Shown here: positions 10,861-24,500 of the stretch, in pieces
Position numbering within the stretch: position 1 is the first letter of the stretch
How the letters are laid out: each line of letters opens with the position of its first letter
NCBI GenBank assembly: GCA_934045905.1
Contig: OW203764.1
Coordinates: 28,322,954 to 28,386,953 of the forward strand
Source of the DNA: Leuctra nigra
Lineage: Eukaryota; Arthropoda; Insecta; Plecoptera; Leuctridae
Length of the DNA: 64,000 bases
Reading direction: 5' to 3'
Program-made: the position numbers and the translations under genes
Notes under the pieces: model-generated
What the model saw: the letters and a program-made list of their open reading frames with translations, nothing else
Database searches by the model: none
Told to the model about the DNA's origin: nothing

Positions 10861-11568
10861 CAGCTGTCATTCAAATCTGTTTGCCGATAAATTTGTGTTG
10901 TTGCGAGTGTACCTATCGGAATCATGTATTGGAATTTTTGTTTGCACATGAAAAATTACCTAGATAAATTAATTTCAATGTTGAAGTAAATTTGCCAGAA
11001 ACACGTAATTTACTTCAAAATGACCATGAAGTGTAATAGAAAATTTGGGCAGTGACCCTGTACCCCCATTTTGCTGGGGGACTTGGCCCCCCAGACCCCC
11101 TGCCTGAGCAGGAGAAGACTATAGGTGGCAATATCATTTTTTGCGTACATCAAGAATGTACTCTAAGCCAGCCCTGTATAACACCATTGCATCGATGCAA
11201 TAACTTGGAAATTAAGGGCATGGGAATATGGATCTGTATCGACCAAGAGCCATGATAAGTAGAGCAGTGCAAGGTCGCAAATGTTCTTACAGACATTCGT
11301 GGCAGCTACATGAAACACGAGGACCTTAATGCTCGACTAATGTAATGCTCGACTATGAAGGGTCCTAAGACTGGAGTTCTGAATAGGAATCTCCAAATAC
11401 AAGAACAAGTCAAAAGTCAAGTGAAAAAAGATAATCAATGTTTTATTTTAGTAATAATCTGGTAGACAAAAAAATACAAGAAAAAGCATTATCCCTTTCA
11501 AATTATGCCAAGAAAAATTAAGATTTGTAGCCAAAGTTACGCAGGAGAGCGAAATGTGGATACACTCA
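10861..11568. other. spacer with C/G-rich hAT-like remnant
   Basis: About 11060-11115 is C/G-rich (GGGGGACTTGGCCCCCCAGA), the type of stretch found inside the hAT-like elements of this window, but no bounded element surrounds it. Nothing else recognised. Confidence 0.3.
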
Positions 11569-11920
11569 AGCTGCGTTTACAACAAAATTAACGTTAGAAA
11601 ATTAAGAAAATTAACACAATTTCAATTGTCAAGCCCATGTAAACTTATCGATTCGTTCACAACGAAATTTTGTAAATTAACGTACGCCAATTTCACCTCA
11701 AAGTAGACCTACTTTCAACTTTCGAGTCGAACGAAGTGGAGGAAGTGGCGCATGTGCACGGACACTTCTCTCACCTCGAAATCACAGCTGATCGCGCTGG
11801 ACGGCGCCATCTTGTTTTACGTGTGTGTTATATTTAATAATAAGTGGTTGTGAACGAAAGTGGAATTGCGTTAATTTTGCAATGTTAATTATCGAACGTT
11901 AAGTAGTTGTAAATACAGCT
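11569..11920. mobile_element. MITE with TCA 3-bp TSD (PIF/Harbinger-like), copy 1
   Basis: Ends AGCTGCGTTTACAAC and GTTGTAAATACAGCT, flanked by TCA (11566-11568, 11921-11923). It aligns end to end with the copy at 17022-17369, including the conserved interior around GTGGAGGAAGTGGCGCATGT and GACGGCGCCATCTTGTTTTA. Non-coding. Confidence 0.8.
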
Positions 11921-12251
11921 TCACTTTACAGAGTATTTAATAACAGCCTATACCATGATATATAGTGGCTAATTATTAATATAATATATACTCACTATAC
12001 ATAGTTAACTTTAATGGCTTCATGTCTGAAACTAAATTTGTCTCTAATAAAAAAATGAACTTGATTGATTGAAAAATTGCTCCTATTGACGATGTCAATG
12101 GCTCTTTCTTTCCTCCATTAACTTTAAACAGAATGGCGATGTACGCATAACAGACCAACTACATACTGCAAACAGAGGCAGATTGGCAGGGCATGAGCCC
12201 GGTACGTACAAGACTATCACAGGGAACCGAACCATCCATCCATGCAGATTA

Positions 12252-12405
12252 AGGTAAGTTTACAGCTCGGAAACAAGCGCTCGACTCTTTGACGCTAGCC
12301 AATCAGGTGGCTCAGCTCGGACACGCCGAAGCGCCGACCTTGAAACATAAACAATATTGATCTTTCAAGGTCGGCGCTTCGACGCGTCGAGCTGTAAACG
12401 TACCT
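12252..12405. mobile_element. 154-bp palindromic MITE, TTA TSD
   Basis: Ends AGGTAAGTTTACAGCTCG and CGAGCTGTAAACGTACCT, flanked by TTA (12249-12251, 12406-12408). The arms pair again internally around CGAAGCGCCGACCTTGAAA and its complement. PIF/Harbinger-like by the TTA target; single copy seen. Confidence 0.75.
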
Positions 12406-13804
12406 TTAGGCCCGCAGGAAAATGTTTCATAACCCAACCTTTTACTTTTTCAGATTACTTCAAGCATTTGAGGAATCTTAGGAATGACACTTATTTTCCA
12501 GTTAATATGTGACGGAGAGACACAAACTTATCTCATGTTGCAATATTTTCCCTCTAAATTATGTGAAACTGCTAAAATTGGCAACATAGAATAAGGAACA
12601 TGCATAATGTTCCATTCCTCTAGTAAACATTTGAATAAATTAGTTAATTACTTTTCTTCTGATGATATAAAGAAGGACGTTTTCAAGTCTGTAGGTATGT
12701 AAGTTACACAATAGAATGATGGAAGTCCATACACATGTCTGACCGGAGACATAATGGGCAGACACATCCAGAAGTCAAGGTACATTTTACTTGTATTCAA
12801 CTTATTAAATGGTTTACGTTCATTTATCAGGAAGTAAAACGGAATTTTCAACTTTTAAACGGTAGTTTACCGCCAGTACCCAGTATGAAAGCATGTAGGT
12901 ACCTGCGGTAAGGGCCAGTCTGCCCCTGTTTTAAACAATGAATATTTAATAGAGCACAATTAAGCACCTGGAATTATTCGCCATCACATTATATACCAAA
13001 AACATAGTCTAATAGCATTGTCACAATGTCACATAAAAAATTAATATAATCTAAAAATAGCATGTGTACCTTCAGCTATCCATGGAATATTATTTAAAGA
13101 AACAAAGTACATAATGGGTAATTTGGTCCTAATGAAATGCAGTAAGCTTAAGAAAGTTGTTGGTTGCACAATTAAGATTGCCATTTAATGCACTTGATTT
13201 GGGATATTACATTTTCATAATTAATATTCCTGCTGTGGTGGTAGGTAGCAACAAGTGTGTAATTTAATGGAAAAATGGTTTTGGAGGCCAATTCTCGAGA
13301 ATACACATTTTGAAAATGATTACATTTGCATTGTAAAAAACATTAAAAAGTAGAAGGCAAAAGGTTAACATTTTCAAAACAAAAACGTGAACAGTTTCAT
13401 AACATGAAAACTCAAGAATTGGCTTGCAAAACAAAATCATTTTCTTGACTTACCAGTGATGTTCCCTACTCGAACTTCAGCCATTTGTTGCTAACAGATC
13501 AATAGGTCGTGTAACTAACAGCCGAAGAGCTTCTAGTGGCTGTGTAGCTAACCTCTTTGTTGCTGCCATAGTACCAGTACCATAAATTTCTATTATTAGA
13601 TGCCCTTGGTTCATGATAAAAAATGTATGGGAATATTTTAAATTCTACACTGTTGAAGAAGATTAAGCTTAGAGGCATAATATCATCAGTGTAACTTACT
13701 GAAACACTGATTGCTGTGGACAGTCAAGCCATTCCTCCTAAACACAATCTCTTCATGATTTCTTGTCAAAACAGAAACTAGGTTATTTACCTAGACCTTA
13801 TTGT
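12406..13804. other. spacer and GKAP1 3' untranslated region
   Basis: Downstream of the minus-strand GKAP1 stop. AT-rich; no clear AATAAA complement was found on scanning, though ATTAAA-type signals occur (for example near 13185). No other gene or bounded repeat recognised. Confidence 0.35.
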
Positions 13805-16800
13805 TCACTGCATCGATTCACTAGCAACTCGTTTCTTTGACTGTAAAGGAAAAAAATATATATTAATAGGTTGAATTGAAAGATTTATGAAAAGGTATAA
13901 TTTTGTAATGCTGGGTTCCCATACTTCGCATCGAATTCGCTTCCGGTTCGCTTCGCTTTCGCAAAATGGCTACCTTTTAACAAAGGAAATCGTCCATGTT
14001 TACATTCGCATGTTCGCGTGTTTCGGTTTCGTTACAGTTGAGCCAATTTTAACTTGGACGAAACCGAAACGAAACCGAAACACGCGAACATGGGAATGTA
14101 AACATGGGCGATTTCCTTTGTTAAAAGGTCGCCATTTTGCGAAAGCGAAGCGAACCGGAAGCGAATTCGATGCGAAGTATGGGAACCCAGCTTAAGAGAG
14201 AACTTAATTTTTTGGTATGCTTTGGAAAATTCAACAATGGGGTTAAGCTTGTAATCCCGAGTGTTGAAAATCTCTCCATGATCTCTCAACTTAGTGGTTC
14301 TCGACCGGTGGGGATTCCCTAAAGAAATTTAGGGTTCTAGGCAGGGGGGGGGGGATGATAAATAAAAATCATTGAGCGAGCAAAACGAGGGACTCCTTTT
14401 TTGGCTCTTTTGGCACAGACCTGTTGCTATACAGGTCACAGTTTTTCACCGATCAAGCTGAAATTTTGCACATGTACGAACCTTCTCTGGGCGTTGTGAC
14501 CCTAATTTTTTTGAAATCCGTTGATTGGTTCAAATTTTAAAAAAAATTGCTTCCGATTGGTTGGTTGGAGGTGGGATTCTATAACTTTCTTCCATCTCTT
14601 CCATCTTCCATTTTCTTGCAATTTCTTCCATAAGGATTAATATTGAAATAATCACTAAGCGATCGCAATGGAGTTATAGAATCAGGGCCCGGTTGGTGCG
14701 ATCAATTTGAAACTTTGTCAAGTCATTGCAAGTATTATTGTCTCAAATTGTACAAAGTTTCAGCCAAATCCTCCAATGATTTCAGTTTAAATAATATTTT
14801 ATATTATTACATAAAATATAATTTGGCATGGCATGGTGATCAAAACCAACAGTATTTAAAATTTTACATATTTTCAACCCAATCGGTCAAGTATTTATTG
14901 TAATTTTAAGAGTTTAGTATGGGTCGTCAAAGTAGAGAGAACTTTATTGTCAAATGGATGCCTCAAGGACACAGAAGAAATCGTAGATATAGGAAATATG
15001 ATTAATATGCTAGAATTATTATAAATTATAGGAAATGCATTGAATTAGAAATGAAAGCAGTAAAAGTACAAATGATGATGATGATAATGAAGATGATGAT
15101 GATTATGATTAACAGGAATTATAAAGGTGATTGCACAAGATTGCAATCAATCCCTAATTGGCTAAAATACTAATAGATTTTTGGAAAAAGTATAGGTAAA
15201 ATCACGACACAATGGACCTGTTATTCAGATCTGTGCTCACTCATCAACGCGTTACACTGAGCTTTTTCCTAGCACCTTCTCAAAATTGTGAAGAAATATT
15301 CTAAATCAAATTTAAATGAAAATTATTGTCCAAAATGCAGAGAAATGGTATAAAACATTTTTTCTGGGTAGGTATGTGTGGCCCGGGCAAACACAATATG
15401 GCTGGAGGGCTCTTACAGACACCTAATGGTTTCAAGAGCAAACTGTATTGTATACATGTTTCCGGAATACCGTAATTACAGGGCAAATAAAAGGGTTATC
15501 AATATTTTCCGTATATTATTCAGAATGCATTTGAAAGGGAAGTGGGGGAATTACATTCTGAGCAATGGTGAAAGTTGGAATGGAGTAAAACAGGTTGAGA
15601 ACCGCTTCTCAAACCACTGAAAGTGTCCGGGAAAGGGATCATTTGCCGTGGTGCCAAAAACTATTTCTATATAGTAATTAGTAAATGTCTTGCAAAATGT
15701 GCAAAACATCTTAAACTTTTACAACGGTGTTTTACATTGCAGTAGGAAAGTTACACTTGTCACTTACTTACTCGGCCCTCCCCCCAGACCGCCCATTGAT
15801 TTCGTGTGAGACCGTCTTTTCATACGCCCTGCATGGTTTCCCAAAAAATACCGTCTATGTGATACTATTTTCCCCAAGAATTTTAAAGCAGCAATGTCAG
15901 GAATTCAATTAATCTAAAGTTGGCAACCCTAGTCGTGACACTCCGCTTTTTACGCCTGAATGGTAGTAGTACTCGGTATTTCAAAGGGAAATTTTAATTT
16001 ACCAAAACGACAGATTTTGAAATTAAAGCTTTTGAAATACATTACCCTTTTATTATCTAGTTGTTTATTAAAATGAAAGAAAATTTAATGAGAATTCCAC
16101 ATTAAATATATTGATGGATTGATTTATTGTAATTTTCCAGCCAAAGCAGAATCATGACAATAATGGGCTACAATAATGCCCGCCATTGTCCAAATAAGTA
16201 AACAAACAATTAAAAAATAAATTAAAAATCACTTACTTGTGCTTTGTTCTTGGGATCTGTGGTAAGCGCATGATTCTTTGAACGTTCCTGCTCAAGTAGA
16301 ATGTGTAGAGAGGATACTTCGGAAGACAGTTCGTCCTTCACTTGGTGCATTCGATCCAGTTCTATGAGAAGCTGTGCTTTGTCTTTCACTAGAACAATCA
16401 GGAGATTAAATACTGTTAGAGCAAGTAGTTCTTTTTCACCTTTTGTTTTCCTTCCTTTCCTTTAAATTCTGTTACTGCCGGTACATAGGTTGCGCCCCTG
16501 TATTGTAAATTTATCGAGATTTTTTTCCGGAAATTTTGTGAGAAATTTTAGGGTACAAAAATATTGTGGTAGGTACCCAGTGAGTTGTAGAATCACATCA
16601 TATTGACAAGAACAATGACCTGTCCCTTTGAGTGCAGTATTCTGGCAAGATCGTGATTTATATGTTTAGTCTTGTGGTATCACTTGAATTGTCTACATCT
16701 AAACTTTGAATAAGTGAATTTCACTTTGATTTGGTTGTTCAAATAGAAGGTGGCAAACGTTTGAAAAATAAATACAAATTTCAATACAGCGTTCAGGTTA

Positions 16801-19800
16801 CTCTGTCCATTAATACTTCTTTCATATTCTTTTCATATTCTCTGGAGAATTTTGAGTAAACATGCCTTACGTAATTCTATTGATCTAATAAAGAAGCATA
16901 TTAATTTAGATACATATTTGAGAGAGACCTCGATTCAGCAATCCCCCCTTGAAAGAGTCCAAATGTCATGGAAAGTAAAGAAAACACTGACAACAAATCC
17001 TTCTTGTCGTCTATAGTGTTAAGCCGCGTTTACAACAAAATTAACGTTCGAAAATTAAGAAAATTAATGCAATTTCAATTGTCAAGCCCATGTAAACTTA
17101 TGGATTCGTTCACAGAGAAATTTTGTAAATTAACGTTCGCCACATCACCTCAAAGTAGACCTACTTTCAACTTTCGAGTCGAACGAAGTGGAGGAAGTGG
17201 CGCATGTGCACGGACACTTCTCTCACCTCGAAATCACAGCTGATCGCGCTGGACGGCGCCATCTTGTTTTACGTATGTGTTATGTTTCCTAAGTGGTTGT
17301 GAACGAAAGTGGAATTGCGTTAATTTTGCAACGTTAATTTTCGAACGTTAAGTTGTTGTAAACGCGGCTTTATAGTCCGGTACTTATAGTGGAAAAATCA
17401 GCATAACCCACCACTAATGGGCTTGTTTACGCAAAGCTCAGCATAGATGTTACGTGCTTTAATCCGACTTTAGGCCGAGATGGGTAACAAAATGACGTCA
17501 TTTCCGGCTTTGATTTCCGGTACAAATAATTACGGCACAGTGTTTACATTATTAAAAATGACCCAAAAATTAACAGAAAAAAAAAAAAAACTAAAATATA
17601 CATAGAACAAAGATGTAGCCTGAAGTCGTATCTTGTTTTCATGTGAAAACCAGGGACCCGAACCTTTATGAATAAAGGTTCGGGTTCCGGTTCCACAATT
17701 TTATTTAATAAAGGTTCGGGTTCCGGTTGCGGTTCTGAAACAAATATTCTTAAAGGTTCGGTTCCGGTTCCTGCATAAAGGTTCCGGGTTCCGGTTCCGG
17801 TTCTAAAATTTTGAATCAAACTATATTAAAAAACTTCAGTATTACCAATGTCAAATTTAATGGAATTATTGGATTTGGATTTTCCTATGAATGCAAGCAC
17901 CGTTGTAGGCAGTGTCTGTATAAAATTCACATGATGGTGCGCAGAGTAAATATCAGAGGAGACAGTATATAGTGGCTGCAAATTTCTCCATAAGACAACG
18001 TAAACATTCATTTCTCCTGAGCTATCATATTCAAATTGTCGGCAATGCAGTTCTCATCGCAGTAGTCAGATTCAAAAATTGAATACTCAAGCAGCGTTTG
18101 CATAATGAAGAATCATTATTTCTTATCAAGAATTAAAAATTTCTACAAAAAAAACATTTTGGAAATTTTATCAAGAAGTTAACTTTATACAACTTTGTGA
18201 ATAATATTATGTCCAAGTATACATGATTTTTTATTAAAAGAAGGAACCTTAAAGAACCTATAAGAACCTTTAAGAACCTAATTGATTATAAAGGTTCGGG
18301 TTCCGGTTCTTTGGGAAAAAAGTATATCGGTTCCGGTTCCGAAATTATAAAGGTTCATACCGGTTCTAGGTTCCGGTTCGGGTCCCTGGTGAAAACTATT
18401 TACTGGGCAGAGATTAGAACGCGGCAAGATGACGAAAATTTGAAAATATGGAATTTATGTTGGGTCAATGATGACATTTCGTTTTACAAAGATATTATGC
18501 ACGTAGGACACTGCAATTTACATTTTTAAATGTATTTGAGATTACAACACTACCAAAGTGTTTGTCTTTGGTTGACTACCAAAGACTATCAATACATAAA
18601 TTGGTCATTTAAACTCTTTAAAACTCATTTAGTTACTACCAAAGATGTTACCCAACCGTTGGCGCCATCTCACGGACATTTTGGTTACTAAGAAAAATGT
18701 TACTAATCTCGGCCCAACGAAGCTGCCCAAGCTAATCCGATGCTAGCGATCCTGGTGAGAGCAAATGGCAGTGAACAAGCCCATTGCAACAGAAGCGTTT
18801 TTGGTACCGTTTGATTCAGAAAAGTGTCCTCTACAACATATCCAAAATCGCTGTACGGAAAAAGGGTTTTAATGACTTTTTAAGTTAATTTCCCATGTTA
18901 ATTCCATCTTGCAAAAAAAACTTTTTTCCATGTAACTCCGATTTTGACGAAACTTGGCAGGATTGTTCACCATCCTAAATGAACACAAATAGCAAACTGA
19001 ACGTTTTCCTCTAAATCTCATCGTTTGGGAAATATGGACCTCGCAAAATGTCAAATCACACTCAAAGTGACCTAAATCGACGAAAACTGACTATAAATGA
19101 CTTTTCAATGGGCCATATTTCCCAAACGATGAGAATTAGAGAAAAACGCTAAGAGTTTTGTTTGTGTTTATTTAGAATGGTGAAGAATTCTGCCAAGTTT
19201 CGTCAAAATCGAAGTTACATGAAAAAAAGTTTTTTTTGCAAGATGGAATTAACATAGGAAATTAACTTAATAAGTCATTAAAACCTTTTTTCCTTACAGC
19301 AATTTTGGGCGATTTTGGATATGTATGTTGTAGAGGACATTTTTCTGAATCGATTCATGTAGTGAAACCTTCTGTTGCAATTAGTGGTGGGTATAATCAC
19401 ACAATTACTGGACTATAGTGTGACATTTTTGTACCTACCTCCAATAAATCAAAAATTTCGTAAAATTAGCTATTACGATGTTTCACAACATTGTACCTGT
19501 TCCGTTCAATATCATATAACCAGAGGTTCTACGGTACATACCTACCTAGATCATACTACCTAGTCTACCTACAAGTAGATGAAGAAGTAAAACTTTATAA
19601 ATTTCAGATTATTCCAAGAACTTTCAAATCTGGTTATTTCATTTTAAACAGTAGAACGTATAGTTACCTATCTGCCTGAATGTTAGGGTGACTATAATAT
19701 TCCTAGATTTAAGGAAATGTAAAATACAACACAGTACCTAGGTACACATTTAAAAAAATAATGATGTGAAAATAATCACAACTTACTCTCTCCATTGGCT

Positions 19801-21450
19801 AAAAGCTGACATAGTTTCTTGTTCCGAGTTTTAACACTGTGAAGTTCTTCCTTGAGCTTCTTTACCTCTTCATTAAGGGTAGAAATCTCTTGATCTTTAT
19901 TTTCGAGCGTAACCTCATACTGAGCTTGTGTAATAGCCTTGTCAATGTCTGGTACTCGAGAGGGCAGATGTTTTCGTGATACTCTCTGCGTTTCTCGTTG
20001 TAGAGCAACTTTCGCATCATCTTTGATACGATCGAAAAATGCACCATCCTCCTCCTATTGGTTAAAACAAGGCATTGATACATATTGATAGACCTACTCA
20101 GAAATAAAGTGGAGTGGTGAATACAAGTACATGTATAAAACACTATCCATCGTCTCTTGATTTGATAATAATGGACCTAATTTCATTTAACTATTTTTGA
20201 CACTTACTCGAGCTTGTAGTCACGTAAATAACAAAGGAAAATTCATATAAACCTAAATGCCCAAACTTGACTAATATAGTTAGATACTTGCCTCCAGTAA
20301 TGAACCATTAATTTGAGGCTCAACAACACAATCTGGCTCTCTGCTCTTTGAATTCAAGTTGTTGAACTGATCTAAGGACATTGGCTGAGGTTTATTCATC
20401 TTTTTCGACTTCTTTACAGGAACTTTTTTTTCTTCTAGTGCCGCTAGCTTCCGTTGCTCGTACAAGTCTTTGTTCTTCTCATAATCAACTTTGGAGAGTA
20501 ACATAGCTTGATGTAGGTCAACTTCGAAGTTTCCATCAGCAACCTTAAAAAAATTATTACCAATCATTGGGATCTTGTAGACATCCTATTATTTTTGTGT
20601 AGGGTCAGCGTCCCAGTTCTCGTCTACGTCCCTAATCTCGACCACCATTAATACTCCATTAACCATTAACCATACTCTACATACCACTTTAACGTTGAAT
20701 TTCTCAAGTGGACGAGATTTGGGTCAGTGGTTTTTTGGTCATTTATAACTTTTCTGATCTCACCCTGCTAGCAATGACCAATCAGTAATAAATCTTCAAT
20801 GTCTAATTTGTCATACTCATATGGAATGCAACCAAGATGTGACATTTCACAAACAGTTGTTTTAAAAATTAGTAATGCTGAATTGTGCTAAAGGGCAACG
20901 AGAACTGATACACTGGCCCATTGACCCTACTTGGTAAGGTTGATAGAATCAGAGTTTCAAATCTATGCAAACTAATTACCTATCTACAGAAAATTATGCA
21001 TCTTGTACCTACATTGTGAATTTCTATAAATCATGATAAGAAGAATGTGTGATTTATAAAACCTTATGTAGGTACCTACCATTCTATTTTAACTTTTACA
21101 AGGTAAAATTACGATAAGCCGATGCCACTTGTAAGGGTGGCTTGAGTTTGACAAAGGAAATCTCCCTTCATTCACAGAAGAATTATCGAATGGCATTGCC
21201 CATTCGCTTATCGTAATTTGGTAATACCCTAGTTCAAAGTAAGAAGAAAAGAAGTGAGCTAGGTACAGAGATTGGGGTACAGAGATTGGGGTTAAACTGA
21301 GAAGCGAAGGAGGTGATCCGGCCACATGAAGAGGATGGGAACCAAAAGATTACGAGGCAGGTATTTGAGGTGGCTGCTGTCAAGGATATTATAAAGAAAT
21401 CTGTCTAATAATATCTTTGGGCTGCAGTGGGAACATGGTGTGTGGGGCGG

Positions 21451-21521
<71 letters not shown>

Positions 21522-24500
21522 GGAGTGGACTGATGTGCTGGAGAGAGGAGGAAGGTGAAGTGAGTTGGAGGCTGAGAGACACTGGAAGGACAAAATACAG
21601 TGAAAGGAATTTGTGGAAGTGTAAGAAGAAAAGGAGAAAGATGCCGAGAAAATGGCAGCCGGTTTCCATGAGACCTGCAGCCATGTAGTGCTGGTGAGGA
21701 TTCCACCCCCTTACTTACCCCTGTTGTGCTGGAACCAAGGAAGGATTATTATTATTTGTCGAACTTACCTCTGCATCTTTCTTCTGCCATTCAGCCCACT
21801 GTTCTGCTGTTGGGGCTTTCTTTTTTTGTAAAGTGGGATTGCTGACTTTGCCTTTAGGTTTTGATGCAGCATTCTGGATAGATTGGTTCACCTGATAAAC
21901 AAATTAGCAAATAGAGTTGAATTCCAGTCAAGTGCAAGTTATGGAAAGGACAAATGGATCCGTATTCAAGTGAATATAAGGACGGAGGCATACTACGATG
22001 GATCCATTGAAAGCAGAGATAAATCACTACAGATTCCGAGGATGAATATTGTTTTAATAGAGTTGTGTGTCTTCATATGGTTGTCTTATCTTTGCAGGTG
22101 TTTTATAACTTTTCCCCACAAACACCAATTTAAAGTGTATGAGATCTATGGTTAGATTATAGGTAGGTACCTACTTTGATACGTAATTATATGTAATTTT
22201 TTATAGTAGGTAGTACCTTATACCAGGGCTGCCGCCACATACAAATTAATATCCTTTTAAAAAGCATGAAAAATCCGTAAAAATCCGTATGCCCATTAAA
22301 AACCTTTAAAATGATGTAAAACTCCCATATTTCAAGCACTAACTGGGCCACTTGACGGATAAGCTATTGAATTCCTCACGCAACATGGGACATGAGAGAA
22401 GGGGGGTTGGGTTCTAGACTGACAGCTGTGGATGGAATGGTAATTTTGAATTCAGAATTATAAATATCTTTCTCCCGTTTCCAACACATTATTCATAATG
22501 AGCATAATAAATTTAAAAACTATAAGCACACGCAAGAATAAGGGATGCAATCACTAATCAGGTCATTAACCCACGACCAGCTGCAAACAACTAACAAGTG
22601 GATGCCTCAGGCAGCGCGCGCCCCTAGACACTCAAGACATTGCTCAAGGTCGACCAGTTTCCCCACCCCCCTTCCTTCCTCAACCATTTATTGGTAGTAT
22701 AGCTAGCCTACTTACACAAAAGGGTGTTTTGAAACAATCTCTGCACTGAAAATTGTTGGACAGGAAACGAAAATATCTTGTCAAACTATACATTTTCGTA
22801 ATAAATTTAAAATATTATCTCATTCAAAAGAGAAAATGTGGTTCAACTATGAATCACCAGTATCCGTTAAAGAGTCAACAAATCCGTGTGTCCGTTTTTG
22901 TACTCATAAATCCGTAAAAACGGATAATATCCGTAAAAACGGCAGCCCTGCCTTATACCATTGACTAACACCTCTATACCGGGATATGAAACTGCCATGC
23001 CAATACCACTCTAACGCACGGCCCTCGTTTGTACCATTGCGTGATACTCTGATCCCGCCTCCCGGGCGTCCAGCCACTGCAACCGTCAGATTGACACAGC
23101 ATACAAACTTATTTCCGTTATGAAAACTCAGTAGACCATGTCTAGTACACTTTTTAATCATCTAAGAATGTATTGCTCACATGTTTTGTGAGATTAAAGT
23201 ATTTAGGTAAAAGTAGTTTGGTGTAATTCATTCGCATCTCTAGAACAAGTTGCTACGGAAGTCCCGCCCCCTCCTTCTCTAGACGTGTTGTGATTCGCGT
23301 GCGGCATTTTTATTTGACTACAACCGTCGTGTCGTGAAAAGTTAACGATTTGCCTATCCCCCAGTTTTGATTGTCAATGCTTATACATAGTGATGGGATT
23401 TTTCATTAATTTTCAAGGCTTGAAATTTGCACAAATTACTTGTACCTATGTACGTCACATTAAAAAAAAAAAAAAAATGCAAATTTCCATGTGAAAATTG
23501 TGAAAAAAAATTTCATGTGTTACACATCTAAAATTTTACGTGTAACGTTTATCGTTGATTGCCATTTACAATACTTGCATTGTGCTGATTTGTCATTAAT
23601 ATGCAAGGTGTTATGTTATGTTTTAAAACATTTCTAAGTTTCTTCCCTGCCATGCAAAGGTATCCGCTAGATTTCTACCGGGGGGGGGGATAAGCCTAGA
23701 AAAACAATTTTCCTTGGTTTAAGGGGTGCGGGCTCTACACACTGTCCCGCAGGGCTCATCTGGTTTTTGGATACTACTTTGAAATCAATTTTGAGACGGA
23801 ATGAGCTGTATTTTGTTAAAATACTCAATAATCTTTTAAAATTTGACACATTTGTTGAAACTAGGGCTCCCATAATCTAAATGTGAAAAAGCGGTACAAA
23901 AAAATTCCAGATATAAAATCCCGTGCGACAACAATGGGGGGTCTGGGGGGGTGGCCCCCCAGCTAAATGCGGGTCCGGGGCGCATAGCCCCGGGAAAAAT
24001 TTGAAATTCATAGCATGATTTAGAGCAATTCTACGCACTTTTGACAGGAAATAAATTGTGTTTCTTTTTATTAAACGTGCGTAGTTTTGTTTCCTTGAAT
24101 AGGTACCTACTAATTATTATCAAGTATACCTATGTCCTACCTATTTTAAATGTCTCCAAAGAGGTTACGTTTGTTTTGTATAAAAGATGAGGGACAAACC
24201 AAAGGTCAATGACAATCTTGATTAAGATAATATTTATAATAGTGCATTTGAATGAAAATGAGCGGGATTTTTGACTTGTTAGAAAAGCGGGACAAATACA
24301 GGTTTTTTTAAATGTTGTGGGGACAACGGGACACTACCTCAAAAGAAGGGACTGTCCCGTCAAAAACGGTACGGATGGGAGCCCTAGTTGAAACCCGCAG
24401 GGCATTTCTGGATTTTTTTAAACTCTGAAATAATATTTTAAATTTTTTTGTTTAAAAAATGAAACTTAATTGTACTACTTAAAACAAAACCAAAAGTGTT

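Noticed and set aside
17651..18388. Possible CRISPR-like or satellite array from the GGTTCCGGTTC units
   Set aside because: Units are degenerate, inverted between ends and bounded by an 8-bp TSD; this is a transposon, and the DNA is eukaryotic.
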